Notes under the pieces: generated by a model
Told to the model about the DNA's origin: nothing
Database searches by the model: none
The model's input: the letters and a program-made list of their open reading frames with translations, nothing else
NCBI RefSeq assembly: GCF_003236295.1
Contig: NZ_POTW01000020.1
Coordinates: 22,805 to 86,804 of the forward strand
Origin: Jiangella anatolica
Lineage (GTDB): Bacteria; Actinomycetota; Actinomycetes; Jiangellales; Jiangellaceae
Reading direction: 5' to 3'
Length of the DNA stretch: 64,000 nt
Position numbers and translations under genes: made by a program
Shown: positions 39,957 to 49,417 of the stretch, piece after piece
Layout of the letters: every line of letters begins with the position of its first letter
Numbering within the stretch: the stretch's first letter is position 1

Positions 39957-40589
39957 ATGAACGACTCTGCCGGCGTGCGGCTGTGGAACGGGGCGATGCT
40001 CCCGACCCCGGGCGTCTTCCAGATCGATCCCGCGCACACCACCGCCGGCTTCGTCGCCCGGCATCTGATGGTCACCCAGGTGCGCGGCCGGTTCGAGCAG
40101 GTCGAGGGCACGGTCCACGTCGCGGAGGACCCGCTGGACTCGTCCGCGAGCGCCGTCATCGACACCGGCTCGATCACCACCGGGGCTGCCGAGCGTGATG
40201 CTCACCTACGCAGCGCCGACTTCCTCGACGTCGAGACGTTCCCGAAGATGAGCTTCATCTCCCGCCAGGTCCACGGCGGCTCGACCGGGCCCAAGTGGGC
40301 GGTCGTCAACGGCCAGATGGTCCGCCGTCGCCGCGGCGGCTCGGGCAAGTTCGTCTGCGTCGGCGACCTGACGATCAAGGGCGTGACCCGGCCGATCGAG
40401 CTGGACGTCTCCATCGACGGCGTCAAGGGCGACCCCTGGGGCGGCGAGCGGCTGGCGCTGTCCGCCACCGGTGAGATCGACCGCGAGGCGTATGGCATGA
40501 CCTGGAACGTCGCGCTCGAGGCCGGCGGCTGGCTGGTGTCGCAGCGGGTGCAGCTGGAGATCCGGGCGCAAGCGATCAGGATGACCTGA
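39957..40589 (+). CDS. YceI family protein
   Basis: A 210-residue YceI-like lipocalin-fold protein. Its pattern is WNGAMLPTPGVFQIDPAHTTAGFVARHLMVTQVRGRFEQVEGTVHVAEDP, then RDAHLRSADFLDVETFPKMSFIS, DLTIKGVTRPIELDV and GERLALSATGEIDREAYGMTWN. YceI proteins bind long isoprenoid chains in a beta-barrel. No signal peptide is visible, so this one appears cytoplasmic. ATG 39957 has GGGGGA six bases upstream. A TTGACT at 39906 may be its -35 box. It interrupts the usual rimJ-sepX neighbourhood. Confidence 0.92.
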   Translation: MNDSAGVRLWNGAMLPTPGVFQIDPAHTTAGFVARHLMVTQVRGRFEQVEGTVHVAEDPLDSSASAVIDTGSITTGAAERDAHLRSADFLDVETFPKMSFISRQVHGGSTGPKWAVVNGQMVRRRRGGSGKFVCVGDLTIKGVTRPIELDVSIDGVKGDPWGGERLALSATGEIDREAYGMTWNVALEAGGWLVSQRVQLEIRAQAIRMT

Positions 40590-40682
40590 CGTCCCTCTGG
40601 TCACACCCGTCACGTGCGTTGCGGACGACACACCGGGGCAGGTCCAACGAGTGAGTTGTCTTGCACCGTAGCGTTTTGGGGC

Positions 40683-41576
40683 ATGGGGTACAGCGGTCTC
40701 ATCTATGCGGCGATCGTCGCAGCGTGGGCCGCCTTTCTCGTGCCCCGCTGGGTTCGTCGCAACGAAGAGGTCGAGCGCGCCCGCGAGGTCGATCAGGAGC
40801 GCGGCGTCCGCGTTCTTTCGCGGCGTTCGGGTCCGCCGCAGGCGCCTCACGGCTCGGTGACGCTACCGCCGCCGTCCGCTTCGGCGGTTGCCTCGGGGAC
40901 GCCCGGGTATGGCGCGCCCGAGGCCGGTGCCGGGCCGGCGCGGGCCGCCTCGGCACCCATAGTCTCTGATGACGCCTTCGCCCTCGCCGCCCGCCGCCGT
41001 CGCCGCATGCTCGGCGTGCTGCTGCTGTTGGTCGTGGGATCTCTTGCTCTCGTCGTGCTCGGCCGTGCGCCCGGTTGGGCGCCGCTCGGGCCTGGCGTGC
41101 TCCTGGCGCTGTTCCTGTTCCTCGCTCGCCGTGCCGCCGTCGTCCAGGCCCGCCGGCGCCGCGTGGCGGCCCACCGCGCCGCCGTCGCCTCCCGCCGTCG
41201 TTCGACCGCCGCCGATGCTGCCGTCGTATGGGCGTCGCCCGTCGAGGCCGCGGAAGAGGGCGCTCAGCGCCGCCTCGTCCTCCCCGACGAGATTGTTGCC
41301 GAGCCGCCGGCGACCGCCGAGGGCGAGTGGTCGCCGGTCTCCGTGCCGCTGCCGACCTATCTCACCAAGCCCAAGGCCAACCGCCCCGCCGCCCGGAAGA
41401 TCGACCTCGGCCAGCCCGGTGCCTGGACCTCCGGCCGCCTCGACCCCGCGTCGTCGATCGAGCTCCCCCACCGTGCTCCCGAGGAGCGGCCTGCTGCCGC
41501 CTCGCCCTCGACCTCGGCTGAGCCCGCCACTCCGGAGGAGACCATCGAGGAGCACCGCCGCGCCGTCGGCGACTGA
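40683..41576 (+). CDS. sepX: Divisome membrane protein SepX/GlpR
   Basis: A 297-residue membrane protein. The N-terminus MGYSGLIYAAIVAAWAAFLVPRWVRRNEEVERAREVD carries the highly conserved first membrane helix and charged stretch of SepX (Streptomyces) or GlpR (Corynebacterium, mycobacteria). A linker of ~70 residues follows, then two membrane helices at about 109-128 and 131-148, an Arg-rich loop and a Pro/Ala-rich cytoplasmic tail. Family knowledge: it is a division-site protein, and GlpR is the membrane receptor of Glp, whose gene lies 2.4 kb upstream here. Assignment rests on N-terminal resemblance and conserved neighbourhood. ATG 40683 is the first codon of the conserved part. Confidence 0.85.
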   Translation: MGYSGLIYAAIVAAWAAFLVPRWVRRNEEVERAREVDQERGVRVLSRRSGPPQAPHGSVTLPPPSASAVASGTPGYGAPEAGAGPARAASAPIVSDDAFALAARRRRRMLGVLLLLVVGSLALVVLGRAPGWAPLGPGVLLALFLFLARRAAVVQARRRRVAAHRAAVASRRRSTAADAAVVWASPVEAAEEGAQRRLVLPDEIVAEPPATAEGEWSPVSVPLPTYLTKPKANRPAARKIDLGQPGAWTSGRLDPASSIELPHRAPEERPAAASPSTSAEPATPEETIEEHRRAVGD

Positions 41577-41629
41577 TCCCCTCGATTGGGTTTCCGACCG
41601 GTCCGGATGGTAAAGTCGCGGGGGTTCCA

Positions 41630-41705
41630 GGGGCTGTGGCGCAGCTGGTAGCGCACCTCGTTCGCAACGAGGGGGTCAGGGGTTCGAGTCCCCTCAGCTC
41701 CACCA
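41630..41705 (+). tRNA. tRNA-Ala (anticodon CGC)
   Basis: The acceptor stem GGGGCTG/CAGCTCC includes the G3-U70 wobble that specifies alanine. The D-arm, anticodon stem-loop CCTCG-TTCGCAA-CGAGG (anticodon CGC) and T-arm GGTTCGAGTCC are complete, and CCA is encoded at 41703-41705. A TAAAGT box at 41611 is a likely -10. The compositionally different defence island begins right after it. Confidence 0.98.
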
Positions 41706-42226
41706 TGTGCTCCTGTCAAGAGTGCATTCGATGCTCACGAGGCTTGCGTCGACGAGATGCTGCTCCTCCTGTTGCCGGCGACTTCAAGTCAATGGCAATG
41801 CCTCGATCGCCACGCCAGCTCGGCAAGGCCGTTGCCCCTGCGTTGATGGACTGCCGACGTACCGCTCACACGGATTTGCCGCGACCTGGTCGAGCCCAGG
41901 AGTCATCGTGTCGACATACAGCCTGACCTGGTGCCTTGCAGCGCAAGCCGTATGGGCTGCCCAGGGTCTTCGTCGCGTAGCGGCTTGCAGCCGCCTCGTC
42001 GTCCTCCGCCGATGTGCAGCACGAATAGGCGCATCCGTGGTGCGAGCTCGTGCATCGCGTGTCGTCGTTGTCGTAGGATTTGCCGTGCCCAGCCACACCT
42101 TCATGAGCGAGAAACTGGCGTCGTCCCACGTCACAGCGACCAGCTCCCTGCTGGCCGCCGGCACTCCCTGCCGTCGGCATGGCTTGTTGCGACACCCAAG
42201 TGGTACCCACCAATTCGGTGAGCGCC
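41706..42226. other. Gene-poor left flank of the defence island
   Basis: This 521-base stretch between tRNA-Ala and the methylase has visibly lower GC and mixed codon signal. Frames of about 100-180 codons exist on both strands but none has a ribosome site, family motif or third-position bias, so I call no gene. No copy of the tRNA 3' end and no integrase remnant is seen. It must hold the DISARM promoter; I see no convincing -35/-10 pair. Confidence 0.5.
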
Positions 42227-43933
42227 ATGCGCACAGCTGACCTTGCCCCATCAGCGCGTCTGGCGCCGACAGCATCCTCCACCGCCACCGGCTGCACGAC
42301 GTGTGACATCGACCAGGCGTTCCTTCGGACGACGTCAAGGCCCGACTACGAGTCGCTGGACGACCCGATCCATGTCGTCGATCTGTTCTGCGGCGGCGGC
42401 GGGCTCAGCCTAGGCGTCGCCGAGGCGGCCCGGCGAGCTGGTCGAGGCACCGCGATAGCACTCGCGGTCGAAATCGATCGGTCAGCCGCCGATCTCTACG
42501 CTCTGAATTTCCCCCAGGCGTACGTCCGCCGCTGCAACATCGCCAGGTTGTTTGATGGGCGCCTCGGCTCACCCCCCACCAAGTCTGAGCGGGCGCTCCA
42601 AGCGAAGGTCCTCCAGGTCGACGTTCTCGTGGCCGGTCCGCCATGTCAGGGGCATTCCAACCTCAACAACAGTACGCGTCGCGAGGACCCTCGCAACGCG
42701 CTGTATCTCCGGGCCATCCGTGCTGTCCAGGTCCTCCAACCGAAGTTCGCGATCATCGAGAATGTCCCGGCAGTTCAACACGACAAGGGTGACGTTGTTG
42801 GTAAGGCCGTCGCGCATCTTGGTCTGGAGGGCAGCGGGTATTCGGTCGCTCATGGCGTCCTCGACCTCGTGGAGTTCGGCGTTCCGCAACGCAGGCGCCG
42901 GCACATTCTTGTCGCGGTCCGCGGGCAGCACCTCGATCCCGAGCAAGTCCTCGAGTCGCAATCACCGTGCCGCGACCACGATGAGCGGACCGTTCGCTGG
43001 GCGATCTCGGATCTCGTGGACGTGCTCGCGGCGAGCGGACCCGACTCGCCGTCGAAGGCCTCGCCCGAGAACAAGATCCGCATGGAGTGGCTGCATGCCG
43101 CTCCTGGACGCACTGATCTGCCCAACGCGATGCGGCCCAAGTGCCACCGCGACAAGAAGCACACCTATGTCTCGATGTACGGTCGCCTGAGCTGGGACCA
43201 ACCGGCGCAGACGATCACCACTGGCTTCGGCTCAATGGGACAGGGTCGCTTCGTGCACCCGAGCCTCCCGCGCACGCTCACGCCGCACGAGGCGGCCCGG
43301 CTCCAGACGCTGCCCGACTTCTACGACATGGACGAGGAGAAGGGCCGCGGCGCCTGGGCCATGGTGATCGGGAACGCCGTGCCACCGCTGCTCGCAGTCC
43401 ACCTGGTCGAGCCCCTGCTCGACGCCCTCGGCACTACCGTCGACGAGGCGGATGAGGGGGCCACGCTGACCGCCGCCACTCGCCGGGACAGGATGCCTCC
43501 TGCATCGAGTGAGGTCATCCGGCGACGTATGAAGACGACAAAGCGTCGCGATACCAAGCCTGAGTTGGCCCTGCGCTCTGCCCTTGTCGCGAAGAACCTG
43601 CGCTTCGAGGTCGACTGCAAGATCAACGGCGGTCGGCGCAAGACTGACATCGTCTTCCCCACCGAGCGCGTTGCCATATACGTCGACGGCTGCTTCTGGC
43701 ACGGCTGTCCGATCCACGGAACGATCCCCAAGCAGAACCGTCAGTGGTGGATAGAGAAGCTCGAAGCAAACAAGGCTCGTGACCGTGCGACGAATGAGGC
43801 ACTCAGATCCGAGGGTTGGCGGGTTCTCCGGTTCTGGGAGCATCACGACGCGACAGCCGCTGCAGACGAGGTCCATCGCGAGATTCTCGCGATCCGTGGC
43901 AAAGCCGCTGCCAACGGCCAGGAGACCGACTAG
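42227..43933 (+). CDS. drmMII: DISARM cytosine-5 methyltransferase DrmMII fused to Vsr endonuclease
   Basis: A 568-residue fusion. Residues ~47-405 are a C5 DNA methyltransferase: motif I VVDLFCGGGGLSLG, motif IV GPPCQGHS with catalytic C140, motif VI IIENVP, motif VIII VPQRRRRHI, the target-recognition stretch and motif X GNAVPP. Residues ~425-555 are a Vsr-type mismatch endonuclease: RRRMKTTKRRDTKPELALRSAL, catalytic D474 in KTDIVF, DGCFWHGCP (487-495) and GWRVLRFWEH. DrmMII marks host DNA as self in class 2 DISARM; Vsr enzymes nick T:G mismatches left when 5-methylcytosine deaminates. ATG 42227 has GGTGAG upstream; ATG 42179 is an alternative. The drmE gene follows after 88 bases. Confidence 0.93.
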   Translation: MRTADLAPSARLAPTASSTATGCTTCDIDQAFLRTTSRPDYESLDDPIHVVDLFCGGGGLSLGVAEAARRAGRGTAIALAVEIDRSAADLYALNFPQAYVRRCNIARLFDGRLGSPPTKSERALQAKVLQVDVLVAGPPCQGHSNLNNSTRREDPRNALYLRAIRAVQVLQPKFAIIENVPAVQHDKGDVVGKAVAHLGLEGSGYSVAHGVLDLVEFGVPQRRRRHILVAVRGQHLDPEQVLESQSPCRDHDERTVRWAISDLVDVLAASGPDSPSKASPENKIRMEWLHAAPGRTDLPNAMRPKCHRDKKHTYVSMYGRLSWDQPAQTITTGFGSMGQGRFVHPSLPRTLTPHEAARLQTLPDFYDMDEEKGRGAWAMVIGNAVPPLLAVHLVEPLLDALGTTVDEADEGATLTAATRRDRMPPASSEVIRRRMKTTKRRDTKPELALRSALVAKNLRFEVDCKINGGRRKTDIVFPTERVAIYVDGCFWHGCPIHGTIPKQNRQWWIEKLEANKARDRATNEALRSEGWRVLRFWEHHDATAAADEVHREILAIRGKAAANGQETD

Positions 43934-44021
43934 TCCGCACAAGTGTCATACCCCTGGATCATCATGGTGGTGTGATGCATCTTGGCGGTCATCTCTCGAC
44001 CTCTGAGTGGGTCCTAGTCGC

Positions 44022-46331
44022 ATGAATAGCTGGGACACCGCTCTCCTGGAGCTGGATGACACCACACTGGTCCGCATCGCACGGGAGCGGCGACTCGTGC
44101 TCGATGACGGGCGTGGGCCGAAGTGGGTCGACCTCTGCTGGGTCGATGAGGTCGCCCTCGTACTCATCGACATGGCCAACACCCGGCGCGAAGACCTCAC
44201 CATCGTCTACCCGGCTCCTGCAGGTCAGGTCGCGGTGTTGTTGGCAGCGCAGCTCCTGCTGCGCCAGTTCGTCGAGGGCAACAGCAGCTCGTCGGTGGGG
44301 ATCGTCACCGCCGACACGTCGATGGCGGCGCGCACCTGGAACGGCCTCCGGATTGCCACCACGGGCGACCGTCCTCCCATCGCGAGTGTGTTTCCCTGCC
44401 ACCGCGCTGGCCCGGAGGGTGAGAGCCCCGGCGGCGGGCGCCGACTGCAAGGTGTGATCGTCGGGCAGGCGTGCAGAGGTTGGAACGTGGAGCATCTGAT
44501 TGTCGACCGCCTCGCCGGTCCCGTTCGACTCGACACCATGCAAGCGTCCATCGAGGTCGTTGCCGATCCCACCGACCCGTTGCTGCGGCGTGCCGAGGAA
44601 GCTGGCCGAGCAATCTGGGGCTGGTCCGAGGCAGATCTTGCCGGCAGCCCCGCAGTCGAGGAGCGCGCCAGCCATACCGTGCCATTCTCGGTGGCATCCG
44701 ATCGCCTCAAGACACTTGTCGGCGGCGTCGACGTTCGGCTCGAGATCGCACGCCACCGGCAGGCGGAGGCTGCTATCTCACGAGCTCGTGAAGACCTGCG
44801 GCTGCTGCGCTCGATGTCGCCCAGAGGGGCGAGTCGCAACCTCGAGCGTGGCCTCTCCGTCGCCTGGCATCACCTGACCACGCTCGCCTCACTCCCTTGT
44901 CGTCCGTCTTTGTTCGACTCGTTTGCTGGTCTGCCCCCGATCGCAGCGCGTGCCACGAGCACTTTCGCTGCGGAGCTGACGGCATGGGCAACCACTCTCG
45001 ACGAAGAGCGAGCCGAGATCGCCTCCATCCTCGCCAGCGACATCGCCGATCTGCGCGCCGCCCTCGAGCTTGGGAATCCATTCGAGGAGATGGTCCGTCG
45101 GGTCTTCGATTCGCGAACTGAAGGATTGGTCGTCACCAGGACTCGAACTGCAGCCAAGGCTCTGCTTCAGAGCCTTGACTATCCACCGACCGGCGATCTT
45201 GCCGGCAGCCTGACCGTCCGCCACATCGGTGGCCTCCATCGCCAAGGCACTTGGTCCCGAGCTGTCGTTGTGGGAGAGCCTTCGCCGTGGGACTGGCACC
45301 GGCTGCTCTCCGGCCTCGCCCCCGCCGTGGACGTGTTCACACTGGGCGAGGACTCCGCGAAGGGGTGTGCGCAACTCGTCGAGGCGACGCGCAGCGCTCG
45401 CGATCATTGGGGCAGCACGGAGGTCCGCGACCGGACCTGGCGCGCCATCGTCCACATCCCTCCGCCTCCCGATGCGGCCAACGGCTCCCACCGTCTCCGT
45501 GGCTCGGTCGTCTTGGCTGACGGCGCCGAGTACGTCCGCCAACCCGATCCGTTCGACCCACTCTCGAGCTTGTTCGACCTCGACCCGCTGGACGTCGGTG
45601 GCGAGGGCCCGACCCGCGGCCTCGCTCGAGAGTCCGGCCTTGGCGACTGGTCTGCGTCCATGGCGGCCATCGAGGTCGTCACGGACCGAGGCCGCCTCTT
45701 CCTGGAGGTTGGGCGCCCGGTCGACGTGCGCGACGGGCTGAGGATCGAAGAGCGAGGTCCGGAGCTGCTCGAACCCGGCGCCGTCCTCCTGATCGGCCGA
45801 CGCCAAGGTCGCGTCGGTCTCATCGAGGCGCTCGAGGAGCGTCTCGGCCACCGGCCTGATCTGATCGCTGCTCGCTTTCTGCTAGACGACTATCAGCGCC
45901 AGGTGCGCTCCCGGTGGGCCGAATGCGGGCTGACCTTGACAGCCCTTCACCGCGCATTGGTCGACCTCGGTTGCGAGAAATCAATGCAAGCCGTGCGCTC
46001 CTGGGTCACCGAGGGCACGATGGCGCCGCAGCACTTCGACGACCTCGAACGGCTGAATGCCGCTCTTGGTCTTGGCCTGTCGGACGTTCGTCTGCAGGAG
46101 CTATTTGCTGGCGTCAAGCGCCGGCGTGGATTCCGTCGGGCCTCGGGACGTGCGCTTGCCGCTGCTGCTCGTGACTCGACCGTGGTCGCCAACGACGATC
46201 GGATCGACGACGAAACAGGTCTCACCGTCGCAGATCTGCGTGAGGCCGTGGTCGAGGCGACGGTACTGTCCGTCGTTCCGTGCGACCATCTTGTCCCAAT
46301 GACGCTCCTCGGCACGTTGGAGGATACGTGA
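44022..46331 (+). CDS. drmE: DISARM protein DrmE
   Basis: A 769-residue protein with no recognisable enzymatic domain. It starts MNSWDTALLELDDTTLVRIARERRLVLDDG. A region near 35-80 (DLTIVYPAPAGQVAVLLAAQLLLRQFVEG) and others (VIVGQACRGWNVEHLIVDRL, WSRAVVVGEPSPWDWHRLLSG) alternate strand and helix as in a degenerate NTPase-like fold, but no Walker motif is present. The C-terminus contains WVTEGTMAPQHFDDLERLNAALGL. It is called DrmE from length, position between drmMII and drmA, and the presence of the full class 2 set. In DISARM, DrmE is class-2-specific and its role is unknown. GTG 44007 is an alternative start. The stop overlaps drmA (GTGA). Confidence 0.85.
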   Translation: MNSWDTALLELDDTTLVRIARERRLVLDDGRGPKWVDLCWVDEVALVLIDMANTRREDLTIVYPAPAGQVAVLLAAQLLLRQFVEGNSSSSVGIVTADTSMAARTWNGLRIATTGDRPPIASVFPCHRAGPEGESPGGGRRLQGVIVGQACRGWNVEHLIVDRLAGPVRLDTMQASIEVVADPTDPLLRRAEEAGRAIWGWSEADLAGSPAVEERASHTVPFSVASDRLKTLVGGVDVRLEIARHRQAEAAISRAREDLRLLRSMSPRGASRNLERGLSVAWHHLTTLASLPCRPSLFDSFAGLPPIAARATSTFAAELTAWATTLDEERAEIASILASDIADLRAALELGNPFEEMVRRVFDSRTEGLVVTRTRTAAKALLQSLDYPPTGDLAGSLTVRHIGGLHRQGTWSRAVVVGEPSPWDWHRLLSGLAPAVDVFTLGEDSAKGCAQLVEATRSARDHWGSTEVRDRTWRAIVHIPPPPDAANGSHRLRGSVVLADGAEYVRQPDPFDPLSSLFDLDPLDVGGEGPTRGLARESGLGDWSASMAAIEVVTDRGRLFLEVGRPVDVRDGLRIEERGPELLEPGAVLLIGRRQGRVGLIEALEERLGHRPDLIAARFLLDDYQRQVRSRWAECGLTLTALHRALVDLGCEKSMQAVRSWVTEGTMAPQHFDDLERLNAALGLGLSDVRLQELFAGVKRRRGFRRASGRALAAAARDSTVVANDDRIDDETGLTVADLREAVVEATVLSVVPCDHLVPMTLLGTLEDT

Positions 46332-49300
46332 ACCTGACCGATCTCGAGGCCACTCGGTTCCTCTCGTGGATGCTCGACTCTGTCGTCGCAGAGGGCCGCG
46401 GCGACCATATGCAGACGCTGTCCGTTGCGCCGAAGGGCCGGCTCTGGCTCGGACGTCTCGCACCGGAGATCGTGGTGCAGAACAGTCGCCTGGGTGAGCG
46501 CAGCGAACGCCTGGAGCCGTGCGAGGTCGGTGTTCGGGTTCGGCCAACCGAGGTTGACGGCCGCACCGTCACATGCGCCGGCCGCCTGGTCGTGTGGAGC
46601 GAGTTCGACGGCGGCGACGCGCCGGACGCTCCGCGATGGCGCAAGAGTGACCCAATCGAGGTACGGGCCGACCTTCCGACACCCGCGCGTCTCGGCGAAT
46701 CGGCGACCAGCGCCGGACGCGACGACTTCGCAGCCGCCCTGCGGGCCGTGGGCGCCGACGGCATGGCCTGTGAGTTCCAGGCCGAGCTGGAGATGGGCAA
46801 GGACGGCCCTGAACTGGTCGTGACCCTCGTCAACGTCTCGCCCGAGGAGATCCCGGGTTGGGACACCAAGGTCTATGAGGCCGTGCTCGAGGTCGACAGC
46901 GGACCTACCGCTCCGTTCACGCTCGACAACCTGCCCGACTCGTTCCGATACGACCGCACCGTTTCGGCGTACGGGGTCAACGGCGGCGTGGTGCGACTCG
47001 GCCCCGAGACATTCCGTACCGAGGACGCCGCGACCCACGACCAACCCAGGCCTATTTACTGGGACGACGACGCCGGACAACCGCCCGACCTCACCTTCGC
47101 AACCCTGGCCGCTGAGCCGCTGCCTCCGCTGCGCGATCTCGTCGCAGCATGCGAACGATGGGCCAACGTGCACTGGGCTCCTGCCGTGCTCACCCAGCGC
47201 GCCATCGACGAAGACTGGGATGCTGGCATGCGTGACGAAGCCGACACCGAAGCGGGACTCTTCACAGAAGAACTGGAGCGGTTGCGGGCCGGCCTCGCAC
47301 TACTCGAGCGCGATGACGACCTGCGACGGAGCTTCATGCTCGCCAACCAGTCCTTTGCAGACTCGCCGGTCATCCGCCACACCACGTGGCGTCCCTTCCA
47401 GCTCGGATTCATGCTGGCCAATGCCACGTCGATAGTCGACGACCGTCACGACGGCGACCGCTCGGTCGTCGACACGCTGTGGTTCGCGACCGGTGGCGGC
47501 AAGACCGAGACCTATCTCCTCTACGTCGTCACCACTGCCTTCTACGACCGCCTGCGCGGCAAGCGCGAGGGCATCACCTCCTGGGGCCGCTTCCCGCTCC
47601 GGATGCTCTCGCTCCAACAGACGCAGCGCTTCGCTGACGTCATCGCCGCCGCTGAGCTCGTGCGCCTGCGCGAACGGATCGCGGGCCGTGAGTTCGCACT
47701 CGGGTTCCTCGTCGGCAAGCCCGGGACCCCGAACCGAATCAGGGCGAGTAACCGATCTGCTGGCGATCCTGACCCGACAGATCCCGACATGCCCGCTCGA
47801 CATCAGGTCCTGCTGCGGTGTCCCTTCTGCGGGTCTGAGGGCCTCCATATGGCGTTCGACACCGGACGTTGGACGCTCGATCATGTCTGTGGCGCGGAGC
47901 GCTGTCCGTGGGGCGCTCGGCCACTGCCTTTCCGGGTCGTCGACGAGGAGATCTTCCGTTCGCTGCCTACCGTCGTCCTCGGCACTCTCGACAAGGCAGC
48001 GAACATCGCGATGCAGGCAGCGATGCGGGGCTTCTATGGCGCGCCATCCGGTCGCTGTCCCGTGCAAGGACACGGATTCACCTATGCGCCACGCAGTGGA
48101 TCGCCTGGAGGCTGTCTCTTTCCCGGGTGCCAGGCACAGTCGGGACCGCTCACGCAGGCGGCCGACCTCTATGCGCCGACTGTGCGCATGCAGGATGAGC
48201 TACACCTGCTGCGTGACAGCTTGGGCGCCGTCGACTCGCACTACGAGGCATTGCTCGATGCGCTTCAGCAGCACTACGGTTCGACACCGAAGGTGATCGC
48301 CTCGTCCGCAACGCTCGCCGGTCACGACGAGCAGGTGCGTGCGCTATACCGCAAGACGGGACGCACCTTCCCGCGACCGGGAGCACGGGCCGGCTGGTCC
48401 TTCTGGTCGCGTGCGACCGAGACCCTAGCCCGTCGGTTCGCGGGTCTCGCCCCTCGTGGTGTCACGCTCGAATACGCCACCGATCAGCTCACGGAGTCGC
48501 TACAGCGCGTGACTCGCCGCGCCGTCGAGGACCCGGCGAGCGTCGCCGCAGAGATCGGCGTCGACGTAGCCGCCATTCCGCTCCTCGTCGACAACTACGG
48601 CGTTGACGTCGTCTATGGGTCGAACCTCAAGGATGTCGAGGCCGTCGCCCGTTCGTTCGACACACAGATCCAGCTCGATCGCCCCGTCAACGCAGCCACG
48701 CTCACCGGCCGCACACCGCTCGACGAGGTGCGCGACACGCTTGCTCGCCTCGTGGACCCAGAGCCCGACTTCTACGACCGAGTTCATCTCGTCGCGGCGT
48801 CGTCGATGCTCTCACACGGCGTCGACGTGAATCGGTTGAACGTGATGGTGATGCTCGGACTCCCGCTCGCGACGGCGGAGTTCATCCAGACCACGTCCCG
48901 AGTCGGCCGGACCCACCCCGGCCTGGTCATCGTGCTCCACAAGATCGGGCGAGAACGCGACGCCGCCGTCTATCGGACATTTCCATCCTTCGTCGGGCAT
49001 GCCGACCGCCTCATCGACCCGATCCCAATCACGGCGAAGAGCCGGCGCGTCCTCGAGCTGACCTTCGCCGGGTTGGTCCAAGCCCGTCTCTACGGCATCC
49101 ACGAACCAGCGGCCATCGCTGCCGGACTCCGACAGCTCACCAAACCTGGACCCGTGCGGAGTGCGTTCAACCGGCTGCCGGTCCTCGAGGCGGCGGAGCT
49201 GCAGGCGCTGGTCGACATGCTGAACTTCGATGGCCCGCTCGACGAGAACTTGCGCCGTGACCTCGAGGCCTACCTCCGTGAGTTCTACCGCGCGCTCAAC

Positions 49301-49417
49301 GACCCAGCGTCCAGCGCGGAATGGGTCAAACAACTCTTCTCGACCGGAGAGCCCATGCGTTCACTGCGCGATGTCGAGGCGCAGGCGCCCGTCTTTTCCA
49401 GGGGAGGCCGGCCGTGA
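46328..49417 (+). CDS. drmA: DISARM helicase DrmA
   Basis: A 1029-residue superfamily-2 helicase. Walker A is FATGGGKTET with K392; motif II is DELH (623-626) in VRMQDELHLLRDSLG; SSATL follows as motif III; HGVDVNRLNVMVMLGLP and QTTSRVGR (854-861) are motifs V and VI. Between the first motifs lie zinc-ribbon-like clusters CPFCGS...CGAERCPWG and CPVQGHGF...CLFPGCQ. The N-terminal ~330 residues are the family's own extension. In DISARM, DrmA works with DrmB as the core complex that detects and restricts unmodified invading DNA. GTG 46328 has GGAGG five bases upstream. The stop overlaps drmB (GTGA). Confidence 0.94.
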   Translation: MNLTDLEATRFLSWMLDSVVAEGRGDHMQTLSVAPKGRLWLGRLAPEIVVQNSRLGERSERLEPCEVGVRVRPTEVDGRTVTCAGRLVVWSEFDGGDAPDAPRWRKSDPIEVRADLPTPARLGESATSAGRDDFAAALRAVGADGMACEFQAELEMGKDGPELVVTLVNVSPEEIPGWDTKVYEAVLEVDSGPTAPFTLDNLPDSFRYDRTVSAYGVNGGVVRLGPETFRTEDAATHDQPRPIYWDDDAGQPPDLTFATLAAEPLPPLRDLVAACERWANVHWAPAVLTQRAIDEDWDAGMRDEADTEAGLFTEELERLRAGLALLERDDDLRRSFMLANQSFADSPVIRHTTWRPFQLGFMLANATSIVDDRHDGDRSVVDTLWFATGGGKTETYLLYVVTTAFYDRLRGKREGITSWGRFPLRMLSLQQTQRFADVIAAAELVRLRERIAGREFALGFLVGKPGTPNRIRASNRSAGDPDPTDPDMPARHQVLLRCPFCGSEGLHMAFDTGRWTLDHVCGAERCPWGARPLPFRVVDEEIFRSLPTVVLGTLDKAANIAMQAAMRGFYGAPSGRCPVQGHGFTYAPRSGSPGGCLFPGCQAQSGPLTQAADLYAPTVRMQDELHLLRDSLGAVDSHYEALLDALQQHYGSTPKVIASSATLAGHDEQVRALYRKTGRTFPRPGARAGWSFWSRATETLARRFAGLAPRGVTLEYATDQLTESLQRVTRRAVEDPASVAAEIGVDVAAIPLLVDNYGVDVVYGSNLKDVEAVARSFDTQIQLDRPVNAATLTGRTPLDEVRDTLARLVDPEPDFYDRVHLVAASSMLSHGVDVNRLNVMVMLGLPLATAEFIQTTSRVGRTHPGLVIVLHKIGRERDAAVYRTFPSFVGHADRLIDPIPITAKSRRVLELTFAGLVQARLYGIHEPAAIAAGLRQLTKPGPVRSAFNRLPVLEAAELQALVDMLNFDGPLDENLRRDLEAYLREFYRALNDPASSAEWVKQLFSTGEPMRSLRDVEAQAPVFSRGGRP

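Noticed and set aside
41784..42338. A 184-codon minus-strand frame between tRNA-Ala and the methylase
   Set aside because: No ribosome site, no family motif, overlaps the start of the methylase; composition is not protein-like.
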